The notes beneath the pieces were generated by a model that saw nothing but the letters and a program-made list of their open reading frames with translations, had not been told where the DNA came from and made no database searches. Both the position numbers and the translations under genes were made by a program. A stretch of 32,381 bases of DNA from an uncultured Pelagibacteraceae bacterium (GTDB lineage: Bacteria > Pseudomonadota > Alphaproteobacteria > Pelagibacterales > Pelagibacteraceae), in assembly GCA_902535505.1 (NCBI GenBank), contig CACATS010000005.1:1-32381 (forward strand), read 5' to 3'. Positions 18,233 to 26,146 of this stretch are shown piece by piece (position 1 is the first letter of the stretch; the number at the start of each line of letters is the position of its first letter).

Positions 18233-18786
18233 AAAGTATCAATTGTAGATAAAACTTTAAAATTCTTATCTGTAATAACTAATTCACCAGATCTTGCTGT
18301 TTCTCCAGTTATTGCTAAGATAATAACATAATGAGTAACTAAAACTAAATTTCCTCCTTTTCCTTTCCATTTATTTACATAACTCTTTAAGTCTTTAATC
18401 TGTTGTTTTTCATTTTGGTCATATGGCGGAGTAAAAGTAGAGTTTAATGCGGAAAATTCTTTAAAATTTCCAAAAGCATATTTTGCAGTATCTTTACATC
18501 TGCACCATTGACTTGATAATACTTGATCTATCTTAATTTTTTTTTCTTTGAAGAGTTTACCAATTTTTTTTGATTGATTTATACCGACTTCATCCAAATT
18601 CCTTTGAGTTTTACAGTCTTTAATCTTAAATCCCTCTGGGTCACCCCCTCCAGGTGCTTTAGCATGTCTTATCAAAATAATTTTATCTCCATCTTGAGCA
18701 GGTTTCCAATTTTGTTCTGTGGAGTGAGAGTAAAAAGAAATTAAAGAGAATATTATTATTAGTAGGGAAATAATTTGCTTCTTCAT
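18229..18786 (-). CDS. secreted histidine phosphatase (phosphoglycerate mutase-like) family protein
   Basis: Signal peptide, then KIILIRHAKAPGGGDP (RHA), QVLSSQWCRCKDTA and LVLVTHYVIILAITG. Confidence 0.85.
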   Translation of the reverse strand: MKKQIISLLIIIFSLISFYSHSTEQNWKPAQDGDKIILIRHAKAPGGGDPEGFKIKDCKTQRNLDEVGINQSKKIGKLFKEKKIKIDQVLSSQWCRCKDTAKYAFGNFKEFSALNSTFTPPYDQNEKQQIKDLKSYVNKWKGKGGNLVLVTHYVIILAITGETARSGELVITDKNFKVLSTIDTF

Positions 18787-18901
18787 GGTGGATGAAATGA
18801 TAATCTAACAAACTTATGTTGCCTTGGTCTAGAGGACATGGCAATGAAGACTATAAGTTTTTGAAAGGTTGTATTAAAACACTTAATTGGTTTGTGTATA
18901 A

Positions 18902-19279
18902 CTACTCGCCTTTTGGTTTAAAAACTAAACAGACACCGTTATTACAATATCGTTTACCGGTTGGTTTTGGGCCATCATCGAAAACATGACCGTGATGACC
19001 ACCGCATTTTTTACAATGATATTCGGTCCTCGGATAACCTATGTGCATATCTTTTTTTTCCTCAAATACACCAGGAATAGATTCAAAAAAAGAAGGCCAA
19101 CCAGAACCGCTCTCGTATTTAGTAGAAGATTCAAATAATTTTATTCCACATCCAACGCAATGATAAGAACCCTCTCTTTTTTCTTGATTTAAAGGACTAC
19201 TGCCTGGAGATTCTGTTCCCTCTTGTTTTAAAACATAATTTTGTTCTGGGGTTAAATTTGAATCCCAATCTTTACTCAT
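18902..19279 (-). CDS. msrB: peptide-methionine (R)-S-oxide reductase MsrB (cytosolic)
   Basis: [68 protein letters not shown] start overlaps the cysE stop (ATGAGTAA). Confidence 0.94.
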   Translation of the reverse strand: MSKDWDSNLTPEQNYVLKQEGTESPGSSPLNQEKREGSYHCVGCGIKLFESSTKYESGSGWPSFFESIPGVFEEKKDMHIGYPRTEYHCKKCGGHHGHVFDDGPKPTGKRYCNNGVCLVFKPKGE

Positions 19280-19847
19280 CTTTGACTTTATCATCTACGC
19301 CATAAGGTCTGAAGCTTCCTTTGTTTTCTAACTTAACTGCCTTTGCCGGGATGCCAACCATCGTTGCGTTTTCTGGAACATCTTTTACTACAACTGCGTT
19401 AGCTGCTATTCTCGCATTGTTGCCAACTTTTATTGGCCCAATTATTTGAGCACCAGAACCAATTACAACATCGTGACCAATAGTAGGATGTCTTTTCTCG
19501 TGACGTTGTTTTTCGCTATCTATACTAGGAGAACTTCCTCCAAGAGTAACTGCATGATAAATAGTAACATTATCTCCTACCTCAGAAGTTTCACCAATCA
19601 CTACACCCATTCCATGATCAATAAATAAATTTTTTCCAAGCTTTGCTCCTGGATGTATTTCTATGCCAGTAAAAAATCTGACTGTTTGTGAAATTATTCT
19701 AGCAACAAGATCAAAACCAGCCTTGTAAAAGAAATTAGAAATTTGGTGAAAGAAAACTGCCTTAACCCCTGGGTAAGTAAGAATGATACTCAGTATAGAT
19801 TTTGCCGCAGGATCTCTTTTTTTTATGGATTCTAAATAATCATTCAT
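19272..19847 (-). CDS. cysE: serine O-acetyltransferase
   Basis: Hexapeptide-repeat LbH fold; [62 protein letters not shown] taken as the start. Confidence 0.93.
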   Translation of the reverse strand: MNDYLESIKKRDPAAKSILSIILTYPGVKAVFFHQISNFFYKAGFDLVARIISQTVRFFTGIEIHPGAKLGKNLFIDHGMGVVIGETSEVGDNVTIYHAVTLGGSSPSIDSEKQRHEKRHPTIGHDVVIGSGAQIIGPIKVGNNARIAANAVVVKDVPENATMVGIPAKAVKLENKGSFRPYGVDDKVKDE

Positions 19848-19901
19848 AAGATGTATATAATGACTACTTGATAAATTTAAAGAAGAATATATAAAAATGT
19901 C

Positions 19902-20294
19902 ATGAGTAGACCTTTTCATTTAGCAGTACCAGCGGGAGACTTAAAGGATTCAGTTCATTTTTACGAGAAGATACTAGAGTGTAAACTAGGTAATAGAGAA
20001 GAAGGTAAATGGATTGATGTCGATTTTTGGGGAAACGAACTAACCTTACACAAAACCAATATGAAATTACCCTCTGAAAGACACGAAGTGGATATGGGAT
20101 CAGTGCCTGTTCCTCACTTTGGAGTACACTTAGAGCCAAAAATATTTGAAAAAATAAAAGAAAATTTAAAAAAAAATAATATTGAATACTTAGATCAGCC
20201 CTATACTCGTTTCAAAGATAAAAAAGAACAACAAGAAACTTTTTTTATTAAGGACCCACACGGGAATGTTTTAGAGCTTAAAACATTTGGCTAA
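19902..20294 (+). CDS. VOC (glyoxalase/bleomycin resistance/dioxygenase) family protein
   Basis: [25 protein letters not shown] ... [16 protein letters not shown]. Confidence 0.88.
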   Translation: MSRPFHLAVPAGDLKDSVHFYEKILECKLGNREEGKWIDVDFWGNELTLHKTNMKLPSERHEVDMGSVPVPHFGVHLEPKIFEKIKENLKKNNIEYLDQPYTRFKDKKEQQETFFIKDPHGNVLELKTFG

Positions 20295-21217
20295 TGAAAG
20301 CATATATAATTCACGAAAACGAAGCATGGACTAAACCCCTTGAGTCTCATCTAAATAAACTTGAAGTTGGTTATGAAGACTGGCATGTTGAAAAGGCTAA
20401 AATTGATCTAAGTCAAAGCCCTCCTGAAGGTATTTTTTATAACCGAATGAGTGCGAGCTCACATGTCAGAGGACATAGATTTGCTCCAGAATATACATCT
20501 GTAATTATTAATTGGTTAAGAAGTCATAAAAGACGAATAATAAATGATGGTAATGCTTTAGCATTAGAAATAAGTAAATCTCTTCAATATTTAAAATTGA
20601 GTGAAAGTGGAATTAAAACTCCTAGATCTATTTTTTGCTCAAGTAAAGAACAAATAATTCAGTCAGCGCGAGATTTTAAAAAACCATTTATTACAAAACA
20701 TAACAGAGCTGGTAGAGGTCTTGGAGTAAAGCTTTTTAATAATCAAAACGAATTACAACAGTATGTTAAAGGACCAGATTTTGAAAATTCAATTGATGGC
20801 ATCACAATTTTGCAAGAGTACATTGAAGCAGACCCAAAAGTAATCCATCGTCTAGAATTTGTTAATTCCAAATTTTTATACGCAGTCCAAGTTGATGCCG
20901 GTGACTCTTTTGAGCTGTGTCCTTGCGACAGTAAAAATAATTCTTTAAGCGATAAATCAAACAACCCAGATGGAAACAAGTTTATGATCTTAAATAATTA
21001 TAAAAATCCTGACATAAATAAATATGAAAGTTTTTTGAAAAAAAATAATATTGAAATAGCTGGAATTGAATATATTACTGATAAATCAGGAACTAGATAC
21101 ACTTATGATGTCAATACAAATACAAATTATAATTCAATCGCTGAGAAAAAAGTTGGGCAAGATGGAATGTTAGAGATAGCTAAATTTTTAAAAAATGAGT
21201 TAAAAGCCTTTGAATAA
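20294..21217 (+). CDS. RimK-like ATP-grasp family ligase
   Basis: FITKHNRAGRGLGVKLFNN, YIEADPKVIHRLEFVNSKFLYAVQV and TYDVNTNTNYN pattern. Overlaps both flanking genes. Confidence 0.75.
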   Translation: MKAYIIHENEAWTKPLESHLNKLEVGYEDWHVEKAKIDLSQSPPEGIFYNRMSASSHVRGHRFAPEYTSVIINWLRSHKRRIINDGNALALEISKSLQYLKLSESGIKTPRSIFCSSKEQIIQSARDFKKPFITKHNRAGRGLGVKLFNNQNELQQYVKGPDFENSIDGITILQEYIEADPKVIHRLEFVNSKFLYAVQVDAGDSFELCPCDSKNNSLSDKSNNPDGNKFMILNNYKNPDINKYESFLKKNNIEIAGIEYITDKSGTRYTYDVNTNTNYNSIAEKKVGQDGMLEIAKFLKNELKAFE

Positions 21218-22553
21218 ATTTTTATTTGATACAGTCGATTCTAAAGATAAGTTGATTCAATATTTCCAAAAAGGAATTAAAAAAGATAATGAATTAAGAA
21301 TAGGCGTTGAGCATGAAAAATTTCTTTTTAATAAAAAAGATCTCAAAAGAATTGGCTATGAAGAGATAAAAAAAATATTTGAACTTCTACAAAATAATGG
21401 TTGGGAGCTTCAATATGAAAAAGATAAAATAATTGGTTTAAAAAGGGAAAATCAAAAGATTACTACTGAGCCAGGGTTTCAATACGAATTATCGGGTGCG
21501 CCTTTTAAAAATATACACTTAGTTTGTTCAGAAAATAGTTCTCATTTCAATGAGTTGAAAGAAGTTTTTAGCTCTGCCTCTATAACAACTTCATCTATTG
21601 CATACGATCCTTTTAATAAATTAATTGAAATCCCTAAAAGCCCTAAAGAGCGTTACAAAATTATGACATCAGAAATGCCAAAAGGCGGCAAATTAAGTTT
21701 AGATATGATGTACAAAACTGCCGGTATTCAGATTAATTATGATTACACTTCTGAAGAAGATTTTGAAAAAAAATTTAAAATTGGAAACTATTTAGCTCCC
21801 TTAACTATTGCGCTTTTTGCAAACTCTCCTTTTAATGAAAACAAGCTTTCAGGTTTTTTATCTTATAGAGGAAAAGTTTGGCAAGAAACTAATAGAGGCG
21901 GAATAATGCCAATTACTTTTGAAAAACTAAATTTTGAAAAATATATTGATTATGCAATCAATTACCCAATTTTATTTCTTAAAAAAAAAGGAAAATATTT
22001 CTCACCAAATGGTCAAACTTTTAAAGACTTTTTAGATGGTAGTTTAAATTTTCTTAAAGGAGAAAAACCCTCTTTAGAAGATTTTGAAAATCACCTAGGC
22101 ACTATTTTTACTGAGATAAGATTAAAGCAAGTTATAGAATTTAGATCTTTAGATACATGTAATTTTGGCTGTATTTGTAACGGCCCCTCATTTTTTACTG
22201 GATTAATTTATGGATCTTTAGATGAGACTTATGAAATAATTAAAAACTGGAAAAAAGAAGAAGTAATGGATGCATATTTAAACGCGCCCAAACAAGGATT
22301 AAACACTATGCTTAGAAATAAAAAATTAATTGATTGGGGAAAAATATTTTTAGATTTATCTAAAAAAGGCTTAGACAAAAGAAATGAGCTTAATAAAAGT
22401 GGAAAAAATGAGACAATCTACTTAAAACATATAGAGGAGATTATTAAGAATAAGAAAACTAGAGCAGAAATGTTGATTGAACAATTCAATAAAACAAACA
22501 ACTTAAATTTTTTAGTAAATCATGAAGAAAATTTTAGCTATTCAGGGTTCTGA
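21210..22553 (+). CDS. gshA: glutamate-cysteine ligase (plant/alphaproteobacterial type, GCS2-like)
   Basis: RIGVEHEKFLF, TTEPGFQYELSGAPFKNIH, MMYKTAGIQINYDYTSE, EIRLKQVIEFRSLD. TTG start overlapping the upstream ORF. Confidence 0.92.
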   Translation: MNKFLFDTVDSKDKLIQYFQKGIKKDNELRIGVEHEKFLFNKKDLKRIGYEEIKKIFELLQNNGWELQYEKDKIIGLKRENQKITTEPGFQYELSGAPFKNIHLVCSENSSHFNELKEVFSSASITTSSIAYDPFNKLIEIPKSPKERYKIMTSEMPKGGKLSLDMMYKTAGIQINYDYTSEEDFEKKFKIGNYLAPLTIALFANSPFNENKLSGFLSYRGKVWQETNRGGIMPITFEKLNFEKYIDYAINYPILFLKKKGKYFSPNGQTFKDFLDGSLNFLKGEKPSLEDFENHLGTIFTEIRLKQVIEFRSLDTCNFGCICNGPSFFTGLIYGSLDETYEIIKNWKKEEVMDAYLNAPKQGLNTMLRNKKLIDWGKIFLDLSKKGLDKRNELNKSGKNETIYLKHIEEIIKNKKTRAEMLIEQFNKTNNLNFLVNHEENFSYSGF

Positions 22554-23439
22554 TCTTAAAAGAGTAAATCTTAAAACAGATACGACCATACTCCTAGCCT
22601 CAGAGGCGCAAAAAAGAGGATATAAAATATTTTATTTTGAACCGGAAAATTTAAGTTTTTTAAATGGAAAAGTTGTAGCTTTATGTAAACATATTAAGAT
22701 TTTTAATAGCAAAAAGAAATTTTACTCATTGTTAAAAACTATCAATTTCAACCTTGAAAAATCAAAGGTCATTCTAATTAGAAATGATCCTCCTTTTGAT
22801 AATCGTTATTTATATACAACGTTTTTGCTTAACCATATTTCCAAAAAAGTAAAGATAATCAATAATCCATCATCAGTAAGAAATGTTTCTGAAAAGCTTT
22901 TTTCTATTAATTTTATGAGGTATATGCCTCCTACTCTAATCAGTGAAAATCTTACTGAGATAAGGAGTTTTTTTAAAAGATATAAAGCTGTTGTAGCTAA
23001 ACCTATTAATGGTTTTAGTGGTAATAATGTAATTTTGTTTAAAACCTTTAATGCTAATAAAATTAAAAAATTAATAAAAAATTATAATCATTTATTTTTT
23101 CAAAAGTTTTTACCTGGAGTTTCTAAAGGTGATAAAAGAGTTTTTATTATTAAAGGAAAGATTGCAGGTGCTATTTCTAGAGTACCAAAAAAAGGTAGTA
23201 TTTTATCTAATATGAGTAAAGGAGCTAAAGCGAAATTAACGAAGCTAACAAGTAAAGAGGTTTATGCAAGTAAAGCAATAGGGAAACTTTTAGTGAAAAA
23301 TAATATATATTTTGCTGGGATAGATTTCGTACAGGAAAAATTAATCGGTGATATTAACGTTACTAGCCCTACTGGACTAACTGCATATAAAGATCTGTCA
23401 GGAATAAACCTTGCAAAATTGTTCTGGAATAATATTTAA
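22522..23439 (+). CDS. gshB: glutathione synthase
   Basis: LIRNDPPFDNRYLYTTFLL, AVVAKPINGFSGNNVILF, DKRVFIIKGKIAGAISRVP, INVTSPTGL. Confidence 0.92.
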   Translation: MKKILAIQGSDLKRVNLKTDTTILLASEAQKRGYKIFYFEPENLSFLNGKVVALCKHIKIFNSKKKFYSLLKTINFNLEKSKVILIRNDPPFDNRYLYTTFLLNHISKKVKIINNPSSVRNVSEKLFSINFMRYMPPTLISENLTEIRSFFKRYKAVVAKPINGFSGNNVILFKTFNANKIKKLIKNYNHLFFQKFLPGVSKGDKRVFIIKGKIAGAISRVPKKGSILSNMSKGAKAKLTKLTSKEVYASKAIGKLLVKNNIYFAGIDFVQEKLIGDINVTSPTGLTAYKDLSGINLAKLFWNNI

Positions 23440-23446
23440 TTGATAG

Positions 23447-23476
23447 TTGACAAAATCCTGAATTTATTGATATAAG
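23447..23476 (+). promoter_or_regulatory. sigma70-type promoter for metY
   Basis: TTGACA (23447-23452), 18-nt spacer, TATAAG (23471-23476). Predicted TSS at about 23482-23484, at the aptamer 5' arm. Confidence 0.7.
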
Positions 23477-23481
23477 TTAAT

Positions 23482-23533
23482 TAGCGCTGAGTTAAAGCAA
23501 CTTGCGGGCGCTTAATAAATCCAGCTAAAGCGC
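23482..23533 (+). ncRNA. SAM-II-like riboswitch aptamer upstream of metY
   Basis: AGCGCTGAGTTAAAGCAACTTGCGGGCGCTTAATAAATCCAGCTAAAGCG aligns by eye with the remembered SAM-II pattern (P1 arms AGCGC/GCGCT, GAnUUAA, UUGC, UAAUAAAU, GCUAAA). Confidence 0.82.
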
Positions 23534-23546
23534 AAAAGTCATTTAG

Positions 23547-23575
23547 ACCACCGCTTTAGCCGGTGGTTTTTTTTT
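23547..23575 (+). terminator. intrinsic terminator of the SAM-II expression platform
   Basis: ACCACCG-CTTTAGC-CGGTGGT followed by 8 further Ts, located between the two aptamers. Confidence 0.9.
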
Positions 23576-23593
23576 GGAACTAATCTAAAATTA

Positions 23594-23651
23594 AACCAGG
23601 TATTTGAACCATATTGTACACCTGGCATATGCCGAAGTACTAAAAAGGAGA
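23594..23651 (+). ncRNA. SAM-V-like riboswitch aptamer ending at a Shine-Dalgarno
   Basis: CCAGGT (23596-23601)/ACCTGG (23620-23625) P1. Loop TTGTAC can pseudoknot with AAGTAC (GTAC 23616-23619 with GTAC 23637-23640), followed by TAAAAAGGAG. SAM-II-like core in a metY context. Confidence 0.8.
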
Positions 23652-23653
23652 AG

Positions 23654-23707
23654 ATGAACAGAATTAAACTTCGTTCATTCTTCTCCAGAAAAACGGAGAA
23701 AAAATGA
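23654..23707 (+). CDS. putative leader ORF 1 (17 aa, MNRIKLRSFFSRKTEKK)
   Basis: ATG 3 nt after AAGGAG of the SAM-V 3' end; TGA at 23705-23707 overlaps the next ATG. Confidence 0.45.
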   Translation: MNRIKLRSFFSRKTEKK

Positions 23708-23712
23708 ACGAA
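23670..23712 (+). promoter_or_regulatory. long hairpin in the metY leader
   Basis: TTCGTTCATTCTTCTCC-agaaaaac-GGAGAAAAAATGAACGAA: 16 paired positions with one small internal loop. Confidence 0.8.
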
Positions 23713-23751
23713 ACGACAAGAGAAACAATAAGGGGGAAAATCAATGGCTGA
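23704..23751 (+). CDS. putative leader ORF 2 (15 aa, MNETTRETIRGKING)
   Basis: ATG at 23704 preceded by GGAG (23695-23698); ATGA overlap with leader ORF 1; stop 23749-23751 overlaps the metY start region. Confidence 0.35.
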   Translation: MNETTRETIRGKING

Positions 23752-25036
23752 TTTTAAACATCCGGAAACTATTGGCTTACATGGTAGTGATTATAGAGCT
23801 GATCCTACTACAACAGCTGTAGCAGTTCCGATTTATCAGACAACTTCTTACCAATTTAAAAATGCAGAACATGCTGCAAATTTATTTGGTCTAAAAGAGT
23901 TTGGTAACATTTACACACGTATAATGAACCCAACTGTGGATGTGCTAGAAAAAAGAGTTGCAGCGCTTGAAGGCGGTGTGGCGGCATGCGCGGTGGGATC
24001 AGGTCAAGCTGCTTCAGCAATGTGTATACAAAACTTAGCACAAGCTGGAGATAACATCGTTGCTTCGACTGATTTATACGGAGGTACAGTTAACTTATTT
24101 AAAAATACTTTAAGACAACAAGGTATTGAAGTTAGATTTGCAGATCCTGCAGATCCAAAAAACTTTGAAAAAGTGACTGATGATAAAACAAGAGCTTACT
24201 ACGGTGAGACTCTTCCAAATCCATACCTTCGTGTTTTTCCAATTAAAGAAGTTTCTGATATCGGTAGAAAAAAAGGTATACCTTTAATTATCGATAACAC
24301 AGCTTCTCCAGTAATATGTAAACCTTTAGCTCATGGAGCTGCAATCGTAATGCACTCTTTGACAAAATATATTGGTGGTCATGGTACTTCAATTGGAGGA
24401 ATAATTGTAGATGGAGGAAATTTTGATTGGATTAAAGATAGAAAAAGACAACCTCTATTAAATGAGCCAGATCAAAGTTATCACGGTGCAGTTTGGGCAG
24501 ATGCAGTACCACAATTAACTGGTGCTAATATTCCGTTTGTCATTAGAGCAAGAGTGGTTTTATTGAGAGACTTGGGTGCTCCATTAAGTCCATTCAATGC
24601 TTTTCAAATCATTCAAGGTTTGGAAACTGTAGCTTTAAGAATGAAGCAGCATTGTAGCAATGCAGAGAAAGTTGTGAATTTCTTAGACGGGCACGAAAAA
24701 GTTAAAAAAGTAATCTATCCAACTAATTATCAAGGTGAAATTAGAGATAGAGCAAAAAAATATATGCAAGGTGGTTATGGATCTTTGATAGGTATGGATC
24801 TAGGTACAAAAGAAGCAGGAGCTAAGTTTATTGATAACTTAAAAATGCTTTACCACGTAGCAAATATTGGTGATGCTAGAAGTTTAGCAATTCACCCAGC
24901 AACAACAACTCATAGCCAGCTTACAGAAAAAGAAATGTTAGCTGCTGGTGTTACACCAGGTTATGTTCGATTATCAATCGGTATAGAGCATCCAGATGAT
25001 ATTGTTGAAGATATTAAACAAGCTTTAGCTGCTTAG
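23744..25036 (+). CDS. metY: O-acetylhomoserine aminocarboxypropyltransferase/sulfhydrylase
   Basis: PETIGLHGSDYRADPTTTAVAVPIYQTTSYQFKNAEHAANLFGLKEFGNIYTRIMNPT; PLP lysine region MHSLTKYIGGHGTSIGG. Confidence 0.95.
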   Translation: MADFKHPETIGLHGSDYRADPTTTAVAVPIYQTTSYQFKNAEHAANLFGLKEFGNIYTRIMNPTVDVLEKRVAALEGGVAACAVGSGQAASAMCIQNLAQAGDNIVASTDLYGGTVNLFKNTLRQQGIEVRFADPADPKNFEKVTDDKTRAYYGETLPNPYLRVFPIKEVSDIGRKKGIPLIIDNTASPVICKPLAHGAAIVMHSLTKYIGGHGTSIGGIIVDGGNFDWIKDRKRQPLLNEPDQSYHGAVWADAVPQLTGANIPFVIRARVVLLRDLGAPLSPFNAFQIIQGLETVALRMKQHCSNAEKVVNFLDGHEKVKKVIYPTNYQGEIRDRAKKYMQGGYGSLIGMDLGTKEAGAKFIDNLKMLYHVANIGDARSLAIHPATTTHSQLTEKEMLAAGVTPGYVRLSIGIEHPDDIVEDIKQALAA

Positions 25037-25046
25037 ATATTAATTA

Positions 25047-25078
25047 GATGGTCCCAATTTTTTGGGACCATCATTTAA
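25047..25078. terminator. intrinsic terminator after metY
   Basis: GATGGTCCCAA-TTTT-TTGGGACCATC perfect 11-bp stem. The following tract is short, so it may act bidirectionally. Confidence 0.8.
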
Positions 25079-25091
25079 AAAGAAATTGAAA

Positions 25092-25496
25092 TTACCTTCT
25101 ATTATAAATAATTGATTTTCTTGCTATCTTTTCAATCTTAGATATTTCTTTAATTTTATTTTTTGGAAACTCTTTCACAATGTTTGTGGTCTTTTCTATC
25201 ATTGCAGTGTTTTTAGACTTAATTTGTTTTTTAACAATTGCGCAAAATTCAGATCTTGTTATTTCAAATGATGAAATACAGGTTTCTTTTTTTTTCTTAG
25301 GTTTTTTTTCTGCGTAAGCAATAACGTGTTCCAAAGGAGTTTTTCCTGTTTGTTTCTTAACTCCATAACTTATAGCTGTATTTAAACTGGATTGAACAAG
25401 TCTTCCGTTCGAGGCACCTGAGCCGAGCAATGCTAAAGACTCAGCGCAACCGTTTAAAAAGAAAATAATTGATAATAAAAGCAATGTTTTTTTCAT
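25092..25496 (-). CDS. small putative lipoprotein (paralogue 1)
   Basis: MKKTLLLLSIIFFLNGCAESLALLG lipobox; shares SLALLG, YGVKKQTGK and YAEKxPKKKKExC with the next ORF. Confidence 0.75.
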   Translation of the reverse strand: MKKTLLLLSIIFFLNGCAESLALLGSGASNGRLVQSSLNTAISYGVKKQTGKTPLEHVIAYAEKKPKKKKETCISSFEITRSEFCAIVKKQIKSKNTAMIEKTTNIVKEFPKNKIKEISKIEKIARKSIIYNRR

Positions 25497-25636
25497 TATT
25501 TAAGTTTGTATTAATTGGTCTCATATATCTGCTTCATCTTTAAATAAAAGTTAATTGTAAGTTTATTAATTTTTATTAACACAACTCAAGGTGGTTAAAA
25601 TCTTAAATTTGAATTGCTGATTTTTTTTAAAATTAA

Positions 25637-26044
25637 TTAATCTAAATACTTAATTTTAGATTTTTTATTTATGTTAAGCTGAATTGATGAAGTAAGGTCG
25701 TTTAAAGACATTTCTTTGGATTTTTCTAAGATCTTCGATTTAGTTATTTTTAATCGCTTTTTTACAATTGCACAAATTTCTGAGTTAGTTTTTTCAGCAA
25801 ATGATAAGCAGGGCTCTTTCTTTTTCTTGGGATTCATTTCCTCAGCATATGTCATTATATGTTCCATTGCGCTTTTTCCAGTTTGTTTTTTTACTCCATA
25901 ATTTACTGCTGTAGAAAGAGCTGATTGTGAAATGTTACCACCGGATACTGCGGTAGAGGTAGGTCCTAATAGAGCTAAAGACTCAGCGCAACCAGTTAAC
26001 AAAATGAGTCCAAGCAATAAGCCTAAAAATTTTTTCATACTCAC
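25637..26044 (-). CDS. small putative lipoprotein (paralogue 2)
   Basis: MKKFLGLLLGLILLTGCAESLALLG lipobox; shares NYGVKKQTGKSAMEHIMTYAEEMNPKKKKEPC with its neighbour. Confidence 0.75.
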   Translation of the reverse strand: MSMKKFLGLLLGLILLTGCAESLALLGPTSTAVSGGNISQSALSTAVNYGVKKQTGKSAMEHIMTYAEEMNPKKKKEPCLSFAEKTNSEICAIVKKRLKITKSKILEKSKEMSLNDLTSSIQLNINKKSKIKYLD

Positions 26045-26146
26045 CTTTTATAATTCCACTATTTAAAGCAAAGATTTGTTCGTTATTAAACAAACGAATC
26101 ACTCAAATTGAGTTTATATTATACAACCTGCAATAGAAGTACTTTT

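Noticed and set aside
19900-20139. 79-aa minus-strand ORF over the VOC gene start
   Set aside because: Overlaps the well-supported VOC CDS antisense; no family resemblance.
23624-23633. GGCATATGCC palindrome as a stand-alone regulator site
   Set aside because: Lies within the SAM-V-like aptamer, where it is better explained as part of the RNA core.
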